The translations under genes and the position numbers were made by a program. Below the pieces are notes generated by a model, which did not search any database, was not told the origin of the DNA, and saw nothing but the letters and a program-made list of their open reading frames with translations. From NCBI GenBank assembly GCA_002786385.1, contig PGCN01000024.1, positions 83,334 to 147,333 of the forward strand: 64,000 nt of DNA, in the 5' to 3' direction. Shown here one piece after another: positions 46,156 to 53,003 of the stretch (position 1 is the first letter of the stretch; each line of letters begins with the position of its first letter). This stretch comes from Flavobacterium sp. FEMGT703F. GTDB lineage: Bacteria > Bacteroidota > Bacteroidia > Flavobacteriales > Flavobacteriaceae.

Positions 46156-48843
46156 CTACTGTTTTTTGGGTAACGTAAAGGTCAAACATGCGCCGCCGGT
46201 AGCATTGTTAGCAGCCCAAATGTTCCCTTTATGGTGTTCTATAATTTGTTTGCAAATGGCCAATCCTAATCCACTGCCGATAGGCTTTTTGAAATTCTGA
46301 TTGGTGGATTGGTAAAACTTGTCGAATATATTTTCAAAATCGGTACCGGCTATGCCTTTACCGTTGTCGCTTACTTCTACTTGCACGAATTCAAACTTAT
46401 CATAAACCGCTAAAGTAATCAAACCATTGGTATCCGGACAAAACTTAATGGCATTCGACAACAAGTTAGTCACCACCTGCACTATGCGGTCTTCATCATA
46501 CTCGGCTTTGAGATTGGCATTGCCCTCCAAATGCACATGTATGTTTTTGTTGGCAATTAACTGCTGTAACGGTTCAATGGAATTTTCCAACGTTGCCATA
46601 ATTTTGTGTTGGGCTACATGCAATTTTTGGCGACCGGTTTCAAATTTCTCCAAATCCAAAATCTTATCAATCAAACGGTTTAATCTATCCGATTCGGAAA
46701 TAATGTTTTGCAAAAACTGTTTGCGTAGTTCTTCCGGTATCTCATCATCGTCGAACAAAATCTCACTCGATGCCCTGATGGCCGTTATAGGTGTTCGCAA
46801 TTCGTGGGTAACCGTATCGAGGAATTCATCTTTTTGTTTGTCTTTAATCATCAACGACTGGTTGGCTTCCTGCAATTTTGCTGATATTTCCTTAAGCTCG
46901 TTAGAGGTTTCGGTGAGTTTTTTGTTGATGATGATGTTCTCTTTGGATTCTTCTAATATCTTTAATACTTCGGGCAAAGTGATTTTTTCTTCTTTCACCA
47001 CGCTTGAGATGAGGATTTTAGCCGAAGCCGTACCAATATGACCGGTCAGTAGGTTTTCGGAGAATTTAATCAAACGCGCATCGGCCAACTCTTCGTTTTT
47101 ATCTACGTTGTATTTAACGTTAAAGATATTCATAGCGCGCTTGGTTCGATCTTCGCCTAAAAACTTAATCAACACTTTTTCAATATCATTTCGATAAGCT
47201 GTTCCTTTCCACACAAAAGCATTTTCGTGCATGTTGATGTATTTGTTAATGTCGAGGAACATCTCAGCATAATTGCGCTCGCGGTAATTGCCTTTAAAAC
47301 TAACCGATACGGCGATATACGTCATAAAGTTGAATAACAAACTCCAAAACAAAGCATGCGGCACCGGTTGCAAATAATCCAGGCCGAAGAGTTGTAACGG
47401 TCGCAATAGTTCAATCCCCAAAAAGCCATTAGTTATAAAAGAAGTATCAGATGAAGTAATTCCCAGAGCATACGGAATAAGCAAAGTGTACAAACAAATC
47501 ACAAAACCAACAATTAAGCCTGAAACGGCTCCGGTTCTTGATCCTCTTCGCCAAAACAGTGCTCCGAAGAAAGATGGCGCCAATTGGGCAATAATTACAA
47601 ATGCCACTAAACCAATGGAAAACAAACTATAATCTAAAGCAAAATAGCGGTAAATAAAGTAAGCGATGATAATCAGCGAGAATATCCCAATCTTACGGAT
47701 ATTGACAATTTTTTTGTTGATGGTGGTTTGTTCGTTGTGTTGCAATCGGCCCAGTAACCCATAAGGAATAATCAGGTTGTTACTCACCATGGTGGATAAA
47801 CCGATAGACGAAACGACGATCATAGAAATGGCTGCCGAGAAACCGCCTAAAAACACCATTACGGTAAGCGTTTTATTATCAAAAAACTGCGGAATTAAAA
47901 GCGAATAGGTATCGGAGTTTACGCTTTGCCCTTCGAATAAAATATTACCGCCCCAAGCTATTGGGTATACAAAAATGTTGAACAGTAACAAATACAACGG
48001 AAACAACCAAACCGCGGTGTTTATATGATTTTCACGTGTGTTTTCTATAACCGACACCTGAAACTGTCGCGGCAGTAAAAAGATGGCAAACAATGATAAC
48101 ACACACAAGAAAAACCAGTTGAGCGCTTGTGGTAATCCGCCTATAGTGTTTTTTTCTCTGAAGTTCTCCAGCAAGGAAGCTTTGGCATAAATATCATCAA
48201 AGCCGTCAAAAACGAAGAAGGTAACGTACACACCAATGATGATAAAGAATACCAGCTTCAGCACACTTTCTAAAGCAACCGCTGTAACTATTCCTTTTCG
48301 TTTTTCGGAAGCATCTACATAGCGCGTACCGTAAATAGAAGCAAAAATCGCCAAGGCAAAAGCCACATAAGTGGTGCTGTCATCAAATATATTAGAGTTA
48401 GACGGCGTTTGGGTAACCAAGTGAAAAGTTTCGGAAATAGCTTTTAGTTGGAGTGCGATGTAGGGTAAGATCCCAAACAGACAAACGATAGTTACCACCG
48501 CTCCTAAAAACCTACTATTCCCATAACGAAGCGAAATAAAATCGGCTATACTGGATACTTTATTTACTCGGGAGATGCGGATGATTTTCTTTAAAATAAT
48601 CATCCAGGCCGGAATAATGATAATCGGACCTAAATATACCGGCAAGTAATTCAAACCCGAATTAGCAGCTACGCCTATACTGCCGTAATACGTCCAAGCC
48701 GTACAATACACCGCCAAGGATAACGAATAAACATACGGATTGTTAGCCCAACGCGAACTTTCTTTTTTCTCTGCCCAATGCGCAATGAAAAACAATACGC
48801 TTAGGTACAACCCTAAAATGACTAATAAAGCTATACTATTCAT
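46156..48843 (-). CDS. Hybrid sodium-solute-symporter / histidine kinase (SSS-STAC-HK)
   Basis: An 895-aa sensor. Residues about 1-515 form a 12-13-helix SSS (SLC5) transporter-like domain beginning NSIALLVILGLYLSVLFF. A STAC segment follows around LIKFSENLLTGHIGTASAKI (600-620), then a coiled coil, the H-box DTVTHELRTPITAIRAS near 670, the N-box NLLSNAIKFCPD and the ATP-lid motifs VSDNGKGIAG and GSGLGLAICKQI. Relatives are CrbS and CbrA, which sense carbon sources. CrbS controls acs in Vibrio; acs is a few genes away here. Transported or sensed substrate is not known. Confidence 0.9.
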   Translation of the reverse strand: MNSIALLVILGLYLSVLFFIAHWAEKKESSRWANNPYVYSLSLAVYCTAWTYYGSIGVAANSGLNYLPVYLGPIIIIPAWMIILKKIIRISRVNKVSSIADFISLRYGNSRFLGAVVTIVCLFGILPYIALQLKAISETFHLVTQTPSNSNIFDDSTTYVAFALAIFASIYGTRYVDASEKRKGIVTAVALESVLKLVFFIIIGVYVTFFVFDGFDDIYAKASLLENFREKNTIGGLPQALNWFFLCVLSLFAIFLLPRQFQVSVIENTRENHINTAVWLFPLYLLLFNIFVYPIAWGGNILFEGQSVNSDTYSLLIPQFFDNKTLTVMVFLGGFSAAISMIVVSSIGLSTMVSNNLIIPYGLLGRLQHNEQTTINKKIVNIRKIGIFSLIIIAYFIYRYFALDYSLFSIGLVAFVIIAQLAPSFFGALFWRRGSRTGAVSGLIVGFVICLYTLLIPYALGITSSDTSFITNGFLGIELLRPLQLFGLDYLQPVPHALFWSLLFNFMTYIAVSVSFKGNYRERNYAEMFLDINKYINMHENAFVWKGTAYRNDIEKVLIKFLGEDRTKRAMNIFNVKYNVDKNEELADARLIKFSENLLTGHIGTASAKILISSVVKEEKITLPEVLKILEESKENIIINKKLTETSNELKEISAKLQEANQSLMIKDKQKDEFLDTVTHELRTPITAIRASSEILFDDDEIPEELRKQFLQNIISESDRLNRLIDKILDLEKFETGRQKLHVAQHKIMATLENSIEPLQQLIANKNIHVHLEGNANLKAEYDEDRIVQVVTNLLSNAIKFCPDTNGLITLAVYDKFEFVQVEVSDNGKGIAGTDFENIFDKFYQSTNQNFKKPIGSGLGLAICKQIIEHHKGNIWAANNATGGACLTFTLPKKQ

Positions 48844-49030
48844 GGTATCGTTTTATGATGAGTAATGAAAGTAAGGCCGAAAACAACCACACCGAAAAAA
48901 TGTAAATGTAAATCACCGGAAAGCCCAATAAACTATCAGCGCTGTCAAACAACAACACTATGGGAAGGTTTAAAGCAATGAGCAATACCAGGGAAATAAT
49001 GACTAATTTTTGCTGATGACGTTGTTTCAT
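48836..49030 (-). CDS. Small membrane protein overlapping the SSS-kinase start
   Basis: A 64-aa protein with two predicted membrane helices (about 9-27 and 36-59), a basic N-terminus and a short tail. Its stop overlaps the kinase start by 8 bp (ATGAATAG), so translation is probably coupled. In Pseudomonas a comparable small hydrophobic protein, CbrX, overlaps and couples to cbrA, the same type of kinase. Homology to CbrX was not shown here, only the arrangement. Confidence 0.75.
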   Translation of the reverse strand: MKQRHQQKLVIISLVLLIALNLPIVLLFDSADSLLGFPVIYIYIFSVWLFSALLSLLIIKRYHE

Positions 49031-49048
49031 AAACTATTTTGCTTTAAA

Positions 49049-49085
49049 AACACCAAAAGCCCTTACAATGTAAGAGCCCTTGGTT
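49049..49085 (-). terminator. Terminator after the 71-aa membrane protein
   Basis: Leftward, AGGGCTCTTAC-ATT-GTAAGGGCTTT can fold with a few G-U pairs, then TTTTGGTGTTTTT. It separates the porin-permease operon from the kinase operon. Confidence 0.6.
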
Positions 49086-49107
49086 ACCAATAAACTATTT
49101 ATAGTTG

Positions 49108-49323
49108 TTAATCTTCATATTCATCGGTGATGGCATACCATCCAAAGATAGTTAAGCCGGTTACAACTAACGGTAATAATATGAAAAATATAATTATTCC
49201 GAAAACTAAATCGTCTTGTTTTCCTGAGGTTAATTTACCTCCGAAAATCCCGATTGCGAAATAGGCAACAGCCACGGCTAAAGCTATCCAAGCAATCCCT
49301 AAAAATTTCTTTAATGCGTTCAT
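49108..49323 (-). CDS. Small membrane protein paired with the MHS permease
   Basis: A 71-aa protein with two membrane helices (about 8-28 and 41-63) separated by a short polar loop SGKQDD. It starts 11 bp after the permease stop, so it is cotranscribed. It may be a small accessory subunit; no family function is known. Confidence 0.7.
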   Translation of the reverse strand: MNALKKFLGIAWIALAVAVAYFAIGIFGGKLTSGKQDDLVFGIIIFFILLPLVVTGLTIFGWYAITDEYED

Positions 49324-49334
49324 AATATTGGGTT

Positions 49335-50873
49335 TTAGTCGTGAAGAGTATTAATTTTTCTATCTATGTAAATCATTCCGATGACAAAACATACGGCGGC
49401 AATTCCAATAGGATACCATAATCCTTCCAAATAAAACTCAGGATCGCCGGCATCTTTGGCAGTTGTCACAAAGTACGTTGAAATAGCCGGAAGCAATCCC
49501 CCAAATATACCATTTCCAACGTGATACGGCAACGACATCGATGTATATCTGATTTTTACCGGGAACATTTCTACCAAGAAAGCCGCAATTGGTCCGTATA
49601 CCATCGTTACAAAAATTACCTGTACAAATACCATGAATACTAAGAACCACATATCGCCGGAGTTGATTTTTTTGGTGACTTTGGTTTCGATTTTGTCTTT
49701 TCCTTTGTCGTCTACCATCAACTTACCGTTTTCAAAATGTTTGGTTTTAATTTCTTCTACCGCAGTACCATCTGTGTAAGCTTTGGTAGTAGTGTAAATA
49801 GAATCCATTTTAGTAGCATCTACCTCTTTCATCGAAGGCACTACTTTAGTTTGTTCTACGATTTCGGTTTTATTGGCTAAATCGGTCGTAGCATACATAG
49901 CGCGGTAAATTGGTCTATACAATAAGATAGCCAACAACATACCTGCCATCATAATTGATTTTCTTCCCCATTTATCACTCAACCATCCAAAGAATACAAA
50001 GAAAGGTGTTCCTAAAATTAGGGCAATCCCTAACAACATGTCTACTTGCGAAGAGTCGATGCTTTGTACAGTTTTAAGGAAGTTCATCGCATAAAACTGA
50101 CCGGTGTACCATACAACTCCTTGCCCCATAGTAGCACCGAAAAGTGCTAACAAAACAAATTTTAAGTTGTATTTGTGTCCGAAACTTTCTTTTAACGGAT
50201 TGGTTGATGTTTTACCCTCTGATTTCGCTTTGGCAAATACCGGAGACTCGTCCATGTTTTTACGGATCAAGTACGATACATATACCATTAGGATAGATAC
50301 CCAAAACGGTACTCTCCATCCCCATTCATCAAAAGATTCTTTAGACATAGAGGCTTTGGTAATCAAAATCACCATCAAGGAAATGAACAAACCAACAGTA
50401 GCTGTAGTTTGAATCCACGATGTCCAGTAGCCTTTTTCGCCTTTAGGCGCGTGCTCGGCCACATAGGTAGCGGCACCACCATATTCACCTCCTAAAGCCA
50501 AACCTTGCAACAAACGCAAGATTAACACCAACACCGGAGCAGCAAAACCAATGGTTTCATAACTCGGAATACATCCGATGACAAAAGTGGCTCCACCCAT
50601 TAACATTAAGGTTACCATAAAGGTGTACTTTCTTCCGATTAAGTCGCCTAATCGGCCAAAGAATAAAGCTCCGAACGGACGTACCACGAAACCGGCGGCA
50701 AAGGTGGCTAAAGTAGACAAGAAAGCCGCTGTAGGGTTGTCTGTTGGGAAAAACTTGGTAGATAATACTACGGCCAAACTACCGAAGATGTAAAAATCAT
50801 ACCACTCGATCATGGTCCCCATGGAGGAAGCGGAAATCACTTTCCAAATTCCTTTTGTTTTTTTATCGCTCAT
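49335..50873 (-). CDS. MHS-family MFS transporter with a large inserted loop
   Basis: A 512-aa permease of the metabolite:H+ symporter family (KgtP/ProP-like), which moves organic acids or osmolytes. The N-terminal signature is SSMGTMIEWYDFYIFGSLA, then RPFGALFFGRLGDLIGRKYT between helices 2 and 3. There are about 12 helices. An unusual polar insert, at about residues 335-405 (rich in Lys, Glu, Asp, Thr), sits between helices in the C-terminal half. It follows the porin by 25 bp, so the two form one operon. Substrate could be acetate/propionate-like acids, by context only. Confidence 0.88.
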   Translation of the reverse strand: MSDKKTKGIWKVISASSMGTMIEWYDFYIFGSLAVVLSTKFFPTDNPTAAFLSTLATFAAGFVVRPFGALFFGRLGDLIGRKYTFMVTLMLMGGATFVIGCIPSYETIGFAAPVLVLILRLLQGLALGGEYGGAATYVAEHAPKGEKGYWTSWIQTTATVGLFISLMVILITKASMSKESFDEWGWRVPFWVSILMVYVSYLIRKNMDESPVFAKAKSEGKTSTNPLKESFGHKYNLKFVLLALFGATMGQGVVWYTGQFYAMNFLKTVQSIDSSQVDMLLGIALILGTPFFVFFGWLSDKWGRKSIMMAGMLLAILLYRPIYRAMYATTDLANKTEIVEQTKVVPSMKEVDATKMDSIYTTTKAYTDGTAVEEIKTKHFENGKLMVDDKGKDKIETKVTKKINSGDMWFLVFMVFVQVIFVTMVYGPIAAFLVEMFPVKIRYTSMSLPYHVGNGIFGGLLPAISTYFVTTAKDAGDPEFYLEGLWYPIGIAAVCFVIGMIYIDRKINTLHD

Positions 50874-50898
50874 ACTGTATAAAGATTAAATTGGTTTA

Positions 50899-52167
50899 TT
50901 AGAAACTATAGCAACAAGAAACCATTGCTCTGAAATTGCCTACTTTTTTGTTGTTGCCGTCAAAAGTGGCATCCGGTTTTAAATCGCCCCAAGTGGCTCC
51001 GGTGTACTCAATTTCAGGGGTTACTCTGAATTTGTTTTGTTTGAAATCGACACGAGCCGAAACACGCATTACGTTATCAACACCGCGAGTACCGCCAAAA
51101 CCTCTACCGTATAAAGTTGTTGGATTGTCTTTGCTCACGCCATCGGTTTTAGTGTACCCAAAGAATAAGCCCGGGGCAACACTTTTACCATTTCCGGCAA
51201 TATCTACCCACATAGCGGTGGTTTTGATACCTTCGTAAGTTTCCACTTGTCCGGGAACAGTATAGCCTGCAAAACCGCCCAACATTACTAAGTTGTACAA
51301 GTTTTTACCGCTAATTCCGTAGGCTTTGATGTGGAATTTATCGTTGTTGTATTTAAAGTATCCTACTACCGAAGTGGTGTTTACTTTTTCTTTAGAAGCT
51401 AAACCATTACTTACGGTTAAAGGTTGTAATGATTTGTATTCAAATCCTAAACCGGCAATCCAAGTTTTGTTTTTAAATTGTAACTGACCGTGTACTGTTG
51501 GCAGTGGTGAGTTGAACGAAGCCGAGTTTTGTGTCCCCCCGGTAGCGGTAGCGGTAGTAAACTCTCTTTCTTTGTAAGCGGTAAAGGCAAACGACAATTC
51601 TTTAGTCAAATTTTGCTTAATGCGCGCTTGCGATACCCATCCAAACGGGTTAAACATAATACCGGTGCTGAAGTTGGCTACACCGGGAAACACTTCCGGT
51701 ATAAAAGTTGGATACCAAGTTTGTCCCAACGTTAAAGTGGTTTTTTCCCACTCCATGTTTACATAAGCGTGGCGCAAACGGAATAAACCGATAGACGCTT
51801 CGGTATTGCCAAAGAAATCACCTTCTAAGGTTCCGGTGGTTTTGGCACCCCATACATCCGGTCCTTTGGCTTTAACGCCCAAACGCGATACTACTGAAAG
51901 GAAGTTGGAAGCGCCGGCATCGTTTAGATCGTCGCCGTTGGCATCCAGTTGCTCATCTAACGGATAGAGGTTCAAGTTGTACTCGCGTACCTGTGCAGAA
52001 CGACGGGTATCCCAAATATAATCGGTTCGAACAAAACCGTAAACGCTCACATCCCACTCTTTAGCGGCCGGAGCGGCAGGTGCAGCTGGTGTTGCGGCTG
52101 CTGGTGTTTGCTGTGCATAACCTGATAAAGAACAGGTGGCAAACGTTAACATTAGTAATTTTTTCAT
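50899..52167 (-). CDS. Outer-membrane porin
   Basis: A 422-aa outer-membrane protein. A signal peptide (cleavage near GYAQQ) is followed by an Ala/Pro linker, then alternating amphipathic strands of a beta-barrel, ending in an aromatic SCCYSF. Family resemblance is to DcaP-like porins, which pass organic acids in other bacteria; this is a moderate guess. With the MHS permease it could form an uptake route for small acids. It is read from 98 bp downstream of the zinc-ribbon/HTH gene, with no clear terminator between them. Confidence 0.8.
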   Translation of the reverse strand: MKKLLMLTFATCSLSGYAQQTPAAATPAAPAAPAAKEWDVSVYGFVRTDYIWDTRRSAQVREYNLNLYPLDEQLDANGDDLNDAGASNFLSVVSRLGVKAKGPDVWGAKTTGTLEGDFFGNTEASIGLFRLRHAYVNMEWEKTTLTLGQTWYPTFIPEVFPGVANFSTGIMFNPFGWVSQARIKQNLTKELSFAFTAYKEREFTTATATGGTQNSASFNSPLPTVHGQLQFKNKTWIAGLGFEYKSLQPLTVSNGLASKEKVNTTSVVGYFKYNNDKFHIKAYGISGKNLYNLVMLGGFAGYTVPGQVETYEGIKTTAMWVDIAGNGKSVAPGLFFGYTKTDGVSKDNPTTLYGRGFGGTRGVDNVMRVSARVDFKQNKFRVTPEIEYTGATWGDLKPDATFDGNNKKVGNFRAMVSCCYSF

Positions 52168-52265
52168 AATTCAAATAATTGGTTTTGGTTATTTTTTGTT
52201 CAGCCAAATTCCAATATTTAACGAATGAAAAAAATTACGATATATATTGTTGTAAAATACTATAG

Positions 52266-52685
52266 TTAATCTTTGAAACGCTCCCATTTTATGAGCATGA
52301 ACTTATCTCCCAATTCGGTGATAATCATCCCGGCGCCTTTCAAAACTTCTTTATTTTTAAGAAATTCCACCAATTCTAAGTGGTTGTATATCTTGTACGT
52401 AGGATGGTAATCGGTATGATTGGGTTTAGAGATTTTAAACTCCTTAACCCAGTTGCTTACGGTAACATGCGAAACCCCGATAATACGCTCTATTTCGCGG
52501 TAACTCAAGCCTTCCAGATACAGTTGCAAGGCCTTGGTGACATAGTAACTATCAATCTTTTTCCCCAGTTTATTTACGGTAAAGTAGTAATTACACTTTT
52601 TACACAAAAACCTTTGCCTGTCTTTGATGACACCACTTTTTACTATCGCATCACTTTGGCATTTGGGACACGCTATAATCTCCAT
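52266..52685 (-). CDS. Zinc-ribbon/HTH DNA-binding protein (IS1 InsA-like, no catalytic domain)
   Basis: A 139-aa protein. Residues 5-33 form a zinc ribbon with paired CxxC motifs (CPKC and CKKC), followed by an HTH (GLSYREIERIIGVSHVTVSNWVKEF, residues 58-82), as in the InsA-type N-terminus of IS1 transposases. There is no DDE catalytic region and no terminal repeats. The C-terminal 45 residues (HLELVEFLKNKEVL...IKWERF) have no known family. The ATG at 52685 is used; the first possible start lies in the promoter. A motif shared with acs and prpE overlaps its -7, so it may regulate itself and those genes. Confidence 0.8.
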   Translation of the reverse strand: MEIIACPKCQSDAIVKSGVIKDRQRFLCKKCNYYFTVNKLGKKIDSYYVTKALQLYLEGLSYREIERIIGVSHVTVSNWVKEFKISKPNHTDYHPTYKIYNHLELVEFLKNKEVLKGAGMIITELGDKFMLIKWERFKD

Positions 52686-52695
52686 ATATATAAAT

Positions 52696-52726
52696 TTTGC
52701 ATAAATATACTTATTTAGCAAATATA
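52696..52726. promoter_or_regulatory. Promoter and candidate autoregulatory site of the zinc-ribbon/HTH gene
   Basis: Leftward, TATATTTG (52726-52719) matches the -7 consensus exactly. The core TTGCTAAATAAGTATA (52721-52706) overlaps it and covers the expected transcription start. It is inside a near-dyad with TTTGC and GCAAA ends (52722-52696). Binding here should block transcription, in contrast to its upstream position at acs and prpE. No clear -33 TTG was found. Confidence 0.6.
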
Positions 52727-53003
52727 CAAAAGCATTTAATGCATTTTTTTTAGTAAAAAATTACAGAAAGCACAATTTTAACCAATTTAAATTACAGTAT
52801 CAATAATTAATTTACAATCTCAATCCTTAACAATAAAGGGCATCAGTTACAAGTAATTGTAGTTTGTATAAAAAATATAGGTTTTCAATTTAACATTGTA
52901 TAAAATATTTTCTTACTTTTAAGAGAAAATCACCAGCCGTTTATAATTACTACAAGCCAGTATCAATTTTTTGTTGACCGTAACACTTTAATCTTAATAA
53001 ACT
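52727..53003. other. AT-rich divergent intergenic region, no gene
   Basis: With 52686-52726, this forms the roughly 318-bp gap between the zinc-ribbon/HTH gene and the PAS-kinase-like gene. It is very AT-rich with A and T runs. I see no further gene, terminator or clean promoter, apart from the promoter on the left. Confidence 0.5.

Noticed and set aside
46156..48843. Annotation as a plain sodium:solute symporter
   Set aside because: The C-terminal third has complete STAC, H-box and ATP-binding motifs, so it is a sensor kinase; transport activity remains possible but unproven.
52266..52685. Interpretation of the zinc-ribbon/HTH gene as an intact insertion sequence
   Set aside because: No catalytic domain, no inverted ends, no target duplication, and a consensus promoter of its own.
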